From the NCBI GenBank assembly GCA_024227235.1, contig JAAEKY010000895.1:1-37270 (forward strand): a stretch of 37,270 nt of DNA, written 5' to 3'. Below, piece after piece: positions 23,488 to 31,299 of this stretch (position 1 is the first letter of the stretch; every line of letters begins with the position of its first letter). A program made the position numbers and the translations under genes. The notes beneath the pieces are model-generated. The model saw only the letters and a program-made list of their open reading frames with translations. It searched no databases and was not told where the DNA came from. This DNA is from Desulfobacteraceae bacterium. Lineage in GTDB: Bacteria; Desulfobacterota; Desulfobacteria; Desulfobacterales; Desulfobacteraceae.

Positions 23488-24930
23488 ATGAACCCGGCAT
23501 TTTATCACAAGCTATGTGTTACAAATATCCTCAAAGGTGTTGAGGAAGGACTTTCCAAATTTTCAAACTCCAGTAAAGTAGCAATAATTTTTGCGCCAAA
23601 AGAGGATGCCCCTCTAAGCGTCTTTGACCCTCAAAATATCTTAAGAGGGCATGAATCAAAAATAAAAGAAATCTTTTTTGAGGACCAGAAAAAATGGCGG
23701 CAGAATATTAAAAAAAAAATTTTGGGCCAAAGCCAAGGCGATGTGGTACCCGTTAATAATCTGGCATTATCAGGATTAATCTCTTATGGTGGATGCGCCA
23801 ATGATTTTTTTTATCAGATGTGGTTTACAGAACATCACCCTGATATGTGCTCCATCCATCCCACGGAGAGATGGCTGGAACAGGCAGCTTGCCTTTTGAT
23901 CCATGATTATAATTCAAGGACAACTGCCGTAAACTCTTCAGATTATGTGTTGAAGAATTATTCTTTACAAGCCCTCTCAGACTATATTGTAGATGAAAGA
24001 CAGCAACATTTAGATTTTGATAGTAAAATTTTAATATCGCCAATTCTAAATGATATTTTAAATATTTCAAAAACAAGAGAAGAAGGTGCTTGGGCAAGGG
24101 GAGCCCTTTTTTTTACAGATCCCCAGCGGCTTGAAAAGATATCTTTTATTACCAAAATTCAAAAACACGAACGTCCCGTTATCAGCAATGTAAAACATAT
24201 CCGGAAGCTTTTAGTTGCCGTTGAAAATTCAGATAGAAAGCTTGTGTCAGATGGGTGTACTATTATAGGGATTACAGACATCACTATACCAGATTATGCC
24301 ATAGCAGCTGAATTTAGAGGAGATCACGGCTTTTTAAAATTAGGCGATGAAAAAATAGCCTCCTTTTTTGACGGTAGTTTCCACTCAACCACTCGGGAAG
24401 CAAAAATGGTTGAATTAGAAGAAATTTTATTGGATTCAGATATTGATACAGAAAAGTCCACACTTTTGTTTCAACTGATAGCACACTTGGTTCATAGTGC
24501 AGGAAGAGCACGTCATGGGTGTACTCTGGTGATTGACCTTAATAAAACACCCACTCATTTGTCCGGTCATGTTCTGGAACCTGCTTTAAGCCTTCTGGAA
24601 CCTAAAAATATTAAACTTGCCTGCTCTTTTTTAAAAATAGACGGTGCTGTGCATATAACTGCAGACCTATGTATCAACGGCTTTGGGTGTTTACTGGATG
24701 GAAAAACGATTAAATGGGAAAATATGGCAAGAGGTGCACGATATAATTCTGCCTTAAGATTTTCTGCTGATCATAGCCGTATTGTAATTATCGTAGTTTC
24801 AGCAGACAGACCTGTATCTATTATATACAATGGAATTGAGGTAAATGCATTCAGCCATTGGAGACCCGTGTATCAATATACACCGGATCCCACAAATCTT
24901 AAAAAGTATTTAGATGGAGTAAAATTATGA
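23488..24930 (+). CDS. DisA_N / diadenylate-cyclase-like protein with an N-terminal unknown domain
   Basis: 480 residues. The last about 160 resemble the DisA_N (diadenylate cyclase) domain: a helical LLFQLIAHLVHSAGRARHGCTLVIDL, then LLEPKNIKLACSFLKIDGAVHITADL with the DGA motif at 385-387, then ARGARYNSALRFSADHSRIVIIVVSADRP, the counterpart of the canonical GTRHRAA-type segment, at 416-422. Arg418 is kept but the His-Arg of the RHR motif is Tyr-Asn. The first about 320 residues match no family I know by sequence, though DAC-linked sensor domains (the DACN* group) are described. It has no signal or membrane helix. It probably makes, or senses, a nucleotide second messenger. Its stop overlaps the next ATG (ATGA), so it is coupled to the His-rich protein. 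Confidence 0.62.
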   Translation: MNPAFYHKLCVTNILKGVEEGLSKFSNSSKVAIIFAPKEDAPLSVFDPQNILRGHESKIKEIFFEDQKKWRQNIKKKILGQSQGDVVPVNNLALSGLISYGGCANDFFYQMWFTEHHPDMCSIHPTERWLEQAACLLIHDYNSRTTAVNSSDYVLKNYSLQALSDYIVDERQQHLDFDSKILISPILNDILNISKTREEGAWARGALFFTDPQRLEKISFITKIQKHERPVISNVKHIRKLLVAVENSDRKLVSDGCTIIGITDITIPDYAIAAEFRGDHGFLKLGDEKIASFFDGSFHSTTREAKMVELEEILLDSDIDTEKSTLLFQLIAHLVHSAGRARHGCTLVIDLNKTPTHLSGHVLEPALSLLEPKNIKLACSFLKIDGAVHITADLCINGFGCLLDGKTIKWENMARGARYNSALRFSADHSRIVIIVVSADRPVSIIYNGIEVNAFSHWRPVYQYTPDPTNLKKYLDGVKL

Positions 24931-25250
24931 CACATAACCATGATCACGATCATTCACACGGGCATGGACATTCCCATGACCATGATCACAACCATGGCCA
25001 CAACCATGGGCATGACCATGGGCATGACCATAGTCACACACATGAATTAACATTTGAGCAAAAGCTGGAGAAATTATTTGGTCACTGGATCGATCATAAC
25101 GATAGCCACAAGGATACATTTTTCACTTGGGCCAAAAGAGCTAAAGAAGCTGGGCTTGGAGATGTATCAGAAAAGATTGAAAAAGCTGGACAACTATCCG
25201 AAGAGGTAACCCGACATCTTAAAGATGCGCTAACAAAACTTACGGAATAA
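24927..25250 (+). CDS. Small protein with an alternating histidine tract and a helical C-terminal domain
   Basis: 107 residues. From residue 3 to 39 every second residue is histidine (19 in all), separated mainly by Asp, Gly, Ser and Asn; this is a dense zinc/nickel/copper ligand tract. The remaining about 68 residues are helical (FEQKLEKLFGHWIDHNDSHKDTFFTWAKRAKEAGL…) with further histidines. This part resembles a small domain known to me from anaerobes, but I cannot name it with confidence (possibly DUF8180). It could be a metal store, buffer or sensor. The ATG overlaps the TGA of the cyclase-like gene, so both are made together. No signal peptide is seen, so it is cytoplasmic. Confidence 0.78.
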   Translation: MTHNHDHDHSHGHGHSHDHDHNHGHNHGHDHGHDHSHTHELTFEQKLEKLFGHWIDHNDSHKDTFFTWAKRAKEAGLGDVSEKIEKAGQLSEEVTRHLKDALTKLTE

Positions 25251-25554
25251 GAACGTTTCTAATTTTTTTTAAACGTTCAATCAATGTCATTTTTTGTGAT
25301 AACCAGTGGTGGGGAAAATCGTAGGGTCTCTTTGTATAAGCTGAATATACATGATTTAAAAAAAACGGGTTACCGTTTTAAGAGATTACCCAGTGCCCCT
25401 GTATCCAATTGCTTTATGAATTTCAAATGTATATTTGTGTCTCATAGATTCTGTTTTTGTTAACCATTTTTTCAAATTTAATGCTAAATATTACCTGATA
25501 TAAAAAGTATGGGTATATCCTTATCAAATACTGACTAAATGAGGGAATGACAAA
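25251..25554. other. Gene-free stretch after the His-rich gene, with two hairpins
   Basis: 304 bases. Directly after the stop, GAACGTTT (25251-25258) pairs with AAACGTTC (25271-25278) around a T-rich loop, which is not a normal terminator. Further on is AAAACGG-GTTA-CCGTTTT (25362-25379). No gene is visible. The last bases carry a GAGGG ribosome site for the next gene. Confidence 0.5.
25362..25379 (+). terminator. Possible bidirectional terminator
   Basis: AAAACGG, loop GTTA, CCGTTTT: a perfect 7-bp stem with A-tract before and T-tract within the stem. It is low in G+C and about 110 bases past the His-rich gene stop, so it is weak evidence for the operon end. Confidence 0.4.
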
Positions 25555-25821
25555 ATGGAAACTCAAAGAACCAGACCAATGTATAAAGCTCATTGTAAGG
25601 CCGTACATAAAGAAGATAAAGATGAAACCTGGCCTAATTATTTTTCATTTCCCCCTAGAATCGGAGATTTTGTCAAATCTGAAAGCGGAAAGATCTTTAA
25701 GATAATATCAATCACTCATACGGCTAAGATTTCCAAAGGTAAATACGGGGATACCCAATTCCCCAAAGCAATACTTGGATTAAAAAAGATTCCGACTAAC
25801 CCAAAGATAGATGCGGCCTAA
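25555..25821 (+). CDS. Small conserved-looking protein of unknown function
   Basis: 88 residues beginning METQRTRPMYKAHCKAVHKE. I do not recognise it. It is rich in Lys and has a beta-type core (PPRIGDFVKSESGKIFKIISITHTAKISKG) that could be a small barrel with an SH3- or KOW-like look. It contains a single Cys (Cys14) and no hydrophobic segment. A GAGGG ribosome site lies nine bases before the ATG, which supports real translation. It stands alone between the His-rich gene and nagZ on the same strand. Confidence 0.6.
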   Translation: METQRTRPMYKAHCKAVHKEDKDETWPNYFSFPPRIGDFVKSESGKIFKIISITHTAKISKGKYGDTQFPKAILGLKKIPTNPKIDAA

Positions 25822-25931
25822 ACAATAAATGCTGTTTAATGGGTTTTCTAAAAAATGTTGAAAATCCAATTGCTTTCAATTTTTTAAAGGGCATATTCTA
25901 ATATTTAACCAAGGTTCACTAATAAAATAAA

Positions 25932-26939
25932 ATGGATATAAACAAAACGATTTTAAAAGAAATGGCTGGGCAGCGACTAATACTGGGATTTGATGGGTTA
26001 GAACTCAACGACGATTTAAAGCATATTATTGGGGATATCAAGGCGGGCGGCATTATTCTTTTTGCAAGAAATATAGAAAGTCCAGAACAGGTATCAAACC
26101 TTTGTGAAGCTTGTCAGGATTATGCCAGGTTGCATAATGTGCCGCCATTGATCATTTCTGTCGATCAGGAAGGGGGTGTTGTTGCAAGATTAAAAGCGCC
26201 ATTTACACTGTTTAATGGGAACCCTTCCATCAATACTGTTGAAGATGCCAGATCATTTGCATTGATTACAGCCAAAGAGCTTAAACAGGTGGGGATCAAT
26301 ATGAATCTTGCCCCTGTTTTGGATATTGCCCCAAAGGAGGGTGACAGTATCATGAAGGATAGGGCGTTTAAGGGCGATGCAAAAAAAGTTTCCGATCTTG
26401 GTGTTGAGGTTATTCGTACGCTTCAGAAGAAAGGTATTATGGCCGTAGCAAAGCATTTCCCGGGTATAGGCAGGACGATCAAGGATTCCCATTTTTCTCT
26501 CCCTGTATTGGATATTGATCTTAAAACCCTGAAAAGCTGTGATATGATCCCATTTACAGATGCTAAAAATAGTGATGTGACCGGTATAATGTTGTCGCAT
26601 ATCCTTTATCCCCAGCTTGATAAAAACTGGCAGGCAAGTCTCTCTCCTTTTATTGTAAACGACCTTTTACGTAAACAAATAGGGTATGACGGAATTGTGA
26701 TGACAGATGACCTGGATATGAAGGCGATTGACCATGATATGAAAACATGTATCTATCAGATTTTAAATTCAGGAATTGATATGACCTTGATCTGTCACAA
26801 AGGTCCTAATATTGATATTGCCTATCATGAAATTTTAACGCGTCTTAAAGAGAATGAAACGCTTTATCTGATGGGTCAGGACTCTGTCAAAAGAATATTA
26901 AGATATAAGAAAAAATACCTTTACCCCAATGGGGTATAA
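25932..26939 (+). CDS. nagZ: Beta-N-acetylhexosaminidase, GH3 (NagZ-like)
   Basis: 335 residues, the single-domain length of NagZ. Family motifs are ISVDQEGGVVARL (75-87), NLAPVLDIAP near 125-134, KHFPGIGRTIKDSHFSLPVLD (174-194) with the mobile-loop dyad Asp185/His187, and GIVMTDDLDMKAI where Asp259 is the expected nucleophile. NagZ cleaves GlcNAc from anhydro-muropeptides in cell-wall recycling. The common KHFPGHG reads KHFPGIG here, a variant seen in the family. The codons around the stop form hairpin ACCTTTA…TAAAGGT (26917-26948) and overlap the 19-bp repeat. It is convergent with tsaD. Confidence 0.9.
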   Translation: MDINKTILKEMAGQRLILGFDGLELNDDLKHIIGDIKAGGIILFARNIESPEQVSNLCEACQDYARLHNVPPLIISVDQEGGVVARLKAPFTLFNGNPSINTVEDARSFALITAKELKQVGINMNLAPVLDIAPKEGDSIMKDRAFKGDAKKVSDLGVEVIRTLQKKGIMAVAKHFPGIGRTIKDSHFSLPVLDIDLKTLKSCDMIPFTDAKNSDVTGIMLSHILYPQLDKNWQASLSPFIVNDLLRKQIGYDGIVMTDDLDMKAIDHDMKTCIYQILNSGIDMTLICHKGPNIDIAYHEILTRLKENETLYLMGQDSVKRILRYKKKYLYPNGV

Positions 26940-26954
26940 CCTAAAGGTCAGACC
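26936..26954 (+). repeat. 19-bp dispersed repeat, copy 2
   Basis: ATAACCTAAAGGTCAGACC, the inverse of the copy at 2285-2303. It overlaps the nagZ stop codon (26937-26939). It also forms the right arm of a hairpin with ACCTTTA (26917-26923). Confidence 0.6.
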
Positions 26955-27013
26955 TAAAAAATCTAACGGCGATCAATAAAAATAGTATTTACAGATGTTT
27001 ATAATATCGGAAT

Positions 27014-28015
27014 TTAATCTATTTTAGTTCTCGAGAATACATCATGATCAAGATTACACAGAGAGCCCTGTTGAATCATACGAAACCCTCGTGCTGCAAT
27101 CATAGCAGCATTATCTCCACAAAGTTCTGTTGAAGGAGAAAAGACGCTGATATTTTTGGTTTTTGCCCTTATACTTAATTTGTTTGCAAAGGTTTGGTTG
27201 GCAGAGACCCCTCCTGCAATACCAATGCTTTTACATTTTTTATAGTGGGCAGCATTAATTAATTTTTTAGAAAGAACATCGATGACAGCTTCTTGAAAAG
27301 AGGAGGCAATTTGTGCTTTCTCATCTTCTGAAGAAATGTTGTTGACATGGATATATCGTGCTACCGAAGATTTAAGACCGCTGAAACTAAAATCAAAGCT
27401 ATCTTTTTCGAGCATTGATCTTGGAAAGGAAATGGCTTTAGGATCTTTTGTTTTTGATAGTTCTTCAATTATTGGACCCCCAGGATAGCCTAATCCCAAC
27501 ATTTTGGCAACTTTATCAAAGGCTTCACCAGCAGCATCATCTCTTGTTTGCCCCATGAGTTCAAAATTATCTTGTGAGGTCACGTAATAAATGTTGGTAT
27601 GTCCTCCTGAAACAACCAGGGCAATAAAGGGAAAAGCTGGTTTTTTTTTCATTAAAAATAATGAATAAATATGGGCTTCCAAGTGGTTGACACCTGCAAA
27701 TGGGATTTGTCTTGCAAACGCAAAAGATTTGGCAAATGAGAATCCAACCAGAAGGGCTCCGATGAGTCCGGGTCCTCTTGTTGCTGCAACCGCATCAATA
27801 TCTTTGATTTTAATATTTGCTTTTTTTATGGCATCATCTACAACCGGTACAATGGCTTCGATATGCATTCGAGAAGCCAGTTCCGGCACTACACCACCGT
27901 ATTTGTGGTGAACATCAATCTGGGAGGATATAACAGAGGACAGGATGGTTGTTCCATCTTGAACAATTGCAGCTGCGGTTTCATCACAGGATGATTCAAT
28001 CCCGAGAACTATCAT
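27014..28015 (-). CDS. tsaD: tRNA N6-adenosine threonylcarbamoyltransferase
   Basis: 333 residues, standard TsaD length. It transfers threonylcarbamoyl to A37 of ANN-decoding tRNAs, with TsaB, TsaE and TsaC elsewhere. Signatures are GIESSCDETAAAIV (5-18), HHKYGGVVPELASRMH (36-51), ATRGPGLIGALLVG (78-91), the metal ligands His111 and His115 in NHLEAHIYS, SGGHT (136-140), and ELCGDNAAMIAARGF near the C-terminus. It lies 108 bases downstream of purM on the same strand and is probably transcribed with it. Confidence 0.96.
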   Translation of the reverse strand: MIVLGIESSCDETAAAIVQDGTTILSSVISSQIDVHHKYGGVVPELASRMHIEAIVPVVDDAIKKANIKIKDIDAVAATRGPGLIGALLVGFSFAKSFAFARQIPFAGVNHLEAHIYSLFLMKKKPAFPFIALVVSGGHTNIYYVTSQDNFELMGQTRDDAAGEAFDKVAKMLGLGYPGGPIIEELSKTKDPKAISFPRSMLEKDSFDFSFSGLKSSVARYIHVNNISSEDEKAQIASSFQEAVIDVLSKKLINAAHYKKCKSIGIAGGVSANQTFANKLSIRAKTKNISVFSPSTELCGDNAAMIAARGFRMIQQGSLCNLDHDVFSRTKID

Positions 28016-28123
28016 AATTCACTGACAATGATCAGACCGGATATTTTACAAAATGATTTTGCTATAGCCGTAGGGCACAGGATCTTAATAAGCATTGTTA
28101 ATATTGTCATGAAAAATTTTAGG

Positions 28124-29167
28124 TTAGACCCATTGGGTCTGAGCTTCATCTTCTTTCCTGGATACGATTTCACCGATAAAATATGCTTTTTCATTCATTG
28201 CACCCAGTCTGTCCATTACTTCTTGAGCAGATGTATCAGGCACGACAATTACCATACCAATACCATTGTTAAAGGTGCGGTGCATTTCAATATCCGGGAT
28301 ATCGCCCTCTTTTTGAAGCATCTTAAATACTGGGGGGATTTCCCAGGAATTTTTTTGGACAATCGTTTTACAAGCATTAGGAATGACTCTGATGATGTTT
28401 TCATCAATGCCGCCACCGGTAATGTGAACCAGGCCGTGAATGGGAAGATCTCTTAACAGACTTAATATGGTTGGAACATAAATGGTCGTCGGCTTTAGAA
28501 GTTCTTCTCCTAAGGTAGACCCCAATTCGTCAAGTTTGGTGTTTACATCATATTTGCATTTTTCAAAAAAGACTTTTCTAACAAGAGAAAATCCATTGCT
28601 GTGAATGCCACTTGATGCAAGCCCAATGAGTTTATGACCATTTCGAATATAAGATCCGTCTATAATTTTATCATTGTCCACGATACCCACAGAAAATCCT
28701 GAAAGGTCATATTCACCATCCTGATACATTCCGGGCATTTCTGCGGTTTCACCGCCAATAAGTGCGCATCCTGATTCATTACATCCTTTGGCAATACCTA
28801 AAACAATTTTTTCAGCAACCTCATTGTTTAAAGATCCCATCGCTAAATAATCAAGAAAAAATAAAGGTTTTGCACCTTGAACAATGATATCATTAACGCA
28901 CATTGCTACAAGGTCAATACCAATGGTATCATGTATATCCATCATAGATGCTATTTTAAGTTTGGTTCCAACGCCATCAGTAGAACTGACTAAAACAGGG
29001 TTTGAAACATTGGAAAGATTTAAAGAAAAAAGACCTCCAAAACCGCCTATTTCTCCCATTACACCGGATCGTGGAGTCGTCTTTGCAATATCTTTAATTC
29101 GATCAACCAGTTGATTCGCTTTACCTATATCAACACCTGAATCTGCATAAGTTAAGGGCTTGCCCAT
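28124..29167 (-). CDS. purM: Phosphoribosylformylglycinamidine cyclo-ligase
   Basis: 347 residues, the full length of PurM (AIR synthetase), which closes the imidazole ring of purines using ATP. It shows YADSGVDIGKANQLVDRI at the N-terminus, then VLVSSTDGVGTKLKIA, DLVAMCVNDIIVQGAKPLFFLDY, ALIGGETAEMPGMY and ITGGGIDENIIRVIP. AAGGTG lies seven bases before the ATG. Its reverse promoter lies back to back with the hom promoter. Confidence 0.96.
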   Translation of the reverse strand: MGKPLTYADSGVDIGKANQLVDRIKDIAKTTPRSGVMGEIGGFGGLFSLNLSNVSNPVLVSSTDGVGTKLKIASMMDIHDTIGIDLVAMCVNDIIVQGAKPLFFLDYLAMGSLNNEVAEKIVLGIAKGCNESGCALIGGETAEMPGMYQDGEYDLSGFSVGIVDNDKIIDGSYIRNGHKLIGLASSGIHSNGFSLVRKVFFEKCKYDVNTKLDELGSTLGEELLKPTTIYVPTILSLLRDLPIHGLVHITGGGIDENIIRVIPNACKTIVQKNSWEIPPVFKMLQKEGDIPDIEMHRTFNNGIGMVIVVPDTSAQEVMDRLGAMNEKAYFIGEIVSRKEDEAQTQWV

Positions 29168-29217
29168 GTAAAATCACCTTCTTAAATATCGTTGAATACC
29201 TTTAATAAAATCGTGCA

Positions 29218-29246
29218 ATGATAAACATAATGCATTGAAAAGTCAA
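29218..29246 (-). promoter_or_regulatory. Promoter of purM
   Basis: On the reverse strand TTGACT (29246-29241) and TATCAT (29223-29218) are 17 bp apart, a good sigma70 match. The -35 box is 7 bp from that of the divergent hom promoter. Confidence 0.7.
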
Positions 29247-29253
29247 AAGCTTT

Positions 29254-29282
29254 TTGACATCACCATTTGAATATTGTATCTA
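29254..29282 (+). promoter_or_regulatory. Promoter of hom
   Basis: A consensus TTGACA (29254-29259) and TATCTA (29277-29282) are 17 bp apart. It directs transcription of hom, thrH and rfaE1. Confidence 0.68.
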
Positions 29283-29326
29283 ATTTAATTTTAAACTTAA
29301 TATAGATATTGGAGAAGCTAAAAGGA

Positions 29327-30640
29327 ATGGAAAAAATCAATATTGGAATTTTGGGGTACGGTGTTGTCGGTGTAGGTGTGGCAAAACTTTTAAAACAAAA
29401 AAAACAATTACTGGAAGATAGAACCGGTGCTGTTTTATACCTTAAGACAATTGCTGATATTGATACGACAACAGACAGAGGGTTAGATATTGGAGACACC
29501 CAATTGGTTTCCGATGCCAACTTGATCATCGATGACCCTGGGATAGATATTATTGTGGAAACGATTGGCGGAGAAACGATCGCCAAGGCGTTTATTTTAA
29601 AAGCGCTTGAAAATAAAAAGCATGTAGTAACAGCAAATAAGGCACTTTTAGCCGGCCATGGGAACGACCTTGTCAAAACAGCCAGAAAAAATTTGGTTGA
29701 TTTGGCTTTTGAAGCAAGCACAGGTGGGTGCATGCCCATTATTAAGTCATTACGGGAGTCACTTGTTGCCAATGATATTAAATCAATGTCAGGGATCTTG
29801 AACGGAACATGCAACTATATCCTTACAAAGATTTCCAAAGATGGATCTGAATTTGAGACCGCACTAAAAGATGCTCAGGAATTGGGATATGCTGAAGCAG
29901 AACCTTCATTGGATATAGACGGATTTGATACCGCTCATAAGCTTGCTATTTTAAATTCTCTTGCCCATGGTATGGAGATCAATTTAAACGACATTCATGT
30001 AGAAGGCATTCGTAATATTACGCCGGTGGATATTGAGTTTGCAAAAGAATTTGGATATACCATTAAACTTCTGGCCATTGGTAAAATTCATAAAGAACAT
30101 GTTGAGGCCAGAGTCCATCCTACAATGATACCCAACTCAAATCCATTGTCTTATGTTGATACATCCATGAATGCGATTGTCATTGATGCAGATGCCACAG
30201 GACAAACCATGCTCTATGGCCATGGCGCCGGGATGATGCCTACTGCCAGCGCTGTTTTAAGCGATATCGCAGATATTGCCAGAAACATAATATCCGGTAC
30301 TAAAAGACGGGTACCTATTCTGGGTTATCCAGAAGACAATATTAAGCCCATTGAGATTCTCCCTATGGAAGAGCTCTATACAAGATATTACCTGCGGTTC
30401 GAAGCACAAGATCACCCCGGTGTTCTTTCAAAAATATCAGGAATATTAGGAGAAAATAATATAAGCATTAAGTCCGTCCATCAAAAGGGACGAAAAACCA
30501 ATGGGAAAGTACCCATTGTTATGATTACCCATATTGCCAAAGAAGCATGGGTGCAAAAAGCCTTGAAAGAGATTTCAAAAACAGATTCGGTAGTTGGAGA
30601 TCCTGTTGTAATAAGAATAGAAGAAGCTGCCCAGGAGTAG
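29327..30640 (+). CDS. hom: Homoserine dehydrogenase
   Basis: 437 residues. It reduces aspartate semialdehyde to homoserine. The NAD(P)-binding fold is at the start (INIGILGYGVVGVGVAKLL), the catalytic region includes VTANKALLAGHGNDL, FEASTGGCMPIIKSLRES and GILNGTCNYILTKI, and a C-terminal ACT domain (RYYLRFEAQDHPGVLSKISGIL) is the expected site for feedback control. The ATG at 29327 is chosen; an upstream TTG at 29309 would add six residues. thrH follows after 53 bases, and asd begins the window, so threonine biosynthesis genes are spread over it. Confidence 0.95.
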   Translation: MEKINIGILGYGVVGVGVAKLLKQKKQLLEDRTGAVLYLKTIADIDTTTDRGLDIGDTQLVSDANLIIDDPGIDIIVETIGGETIAKAFILKALENKKHVVTANKALLAGHGNDLVKTARKNLVDLAFEASTGGCMPIIKSLRESLVANDIKSMSGILNGTCNYILTKISKDGSEFETALKDAQELGYAEAEPSLDIDGFDTAHKLAILNSLAHGMEINLNDIHVEGIRNITPVDIEFAKEFGYTIKLLAIGKIHKEHVEARVHPTMIPNSNPLSYVDTSMNAIVIDADATGQTMLYGHGAGMMPTASAVLSDIADIARNIISGTKRRVPILGYPEDNIKPIEILPMEELYTRYYLRFEAQDHPGVLSKISGILGENNISIKSVHQKGRKTNGKVPIVMITHIAKEAWVQKALKEISKTDSVVGDPVVIRIEEAAQE

Positions 30641-30693
30641 TCAGTTATTTTTGAATGTGTTTTAAGAGTGATAAATCAGGAGTAGAAAGATAA

Positions 30694-31299
30694 ATGAAAA
30701 TATTAGTTGCCGATTTAGAAGGCGTATTTTTGCCGGAAATATGGATTAATGTTGCCATAAAAACCGGGATTGAAGAACTGAAATTAACCACCAGAGATAT
30801 CAGTGATTATGATGTGTTAATGACAAAACGGCTTTCCATATTAAAAGAAAACAATTTAAAGATTCAAGATATTAAAAATGTGATTGCTACTCTGGATCCG
30901 CTTGATGGTGCATTAGATACCTTAAACTGGATAAGAGAAAAATCACAAATTATTATTTTATCAGATACATTTGAAGAGTTTGCAAAGCCTTTAATGGCAA
31001 AGCTGAATTTTCCCACTTTGCTATGTCATAATTTAACGATTGATGATCAGGGTAATATAAATGATTACAACCTTCGGATTGAAAGCCAGAAGAAAGAAGC
31101 TGTAAAGGCGTTGAAAGGGTTGAATTACCACGTGACAGCATTTGGGGATTCCTATAATGATGTTGATATGATAAAACAAGCAAATCAGGGATTTTTCTTT
31201 AAGCCACCGGATTCAGTAATCACAGATTTCCCTGATATCCCTGTAACACAGAATTATCAGGAACTTAAAAACATGATAACTTCATTATTGGACGAATAA
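30694..31299 (+). CDS. thrH: ThrH-type phosphoserine phosphatase / homoserine phosphotransferase
   Basis: 201 residues of the HAD superfamily. The nucleophile motif is DLEG (Asp7), with Glu9 where most HAD enzymes have Asp, the ThrH hallmark. Motif II is LSDTFEEF (Ser90), Lys133/134 fit motif III, and GDSYNDVDM (151-159) is motif IV. ThrH dephosphorylates phosphoserine and can pass the phosphate to homoserine. Its place right after hom suggests it supplies phosphohomoserine here, replacing homoserine kinase, of which I see no copy in the window. Its stop overlaps the next ATG by one base (TAATG). Confidence 0.9.
   Translation: MKILVADLEGVFLPEIWINVAIKTGIEELKLTTRDISDYDVLMTKRLSILKENNLKIQDIKNVIATLDPLDGALDTLNWIREKSQIIILSDTFEEFAKPLMAKLNFPTLLCHNLTIDDQGNINDYNLRIESQKKEAVKALKGLNYHVTAFGDSYNDVDMIKQANQGFFFKPPDSVITDFPDIPVTQNYQELKNMITSLLDE

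Noticed and set aside
28012..28194. Reverse 60-codon frame spanning the purM-tsaD gap
   Set aside because: It overlaps purM out of frame and has no ribosome site; it is a shadow.
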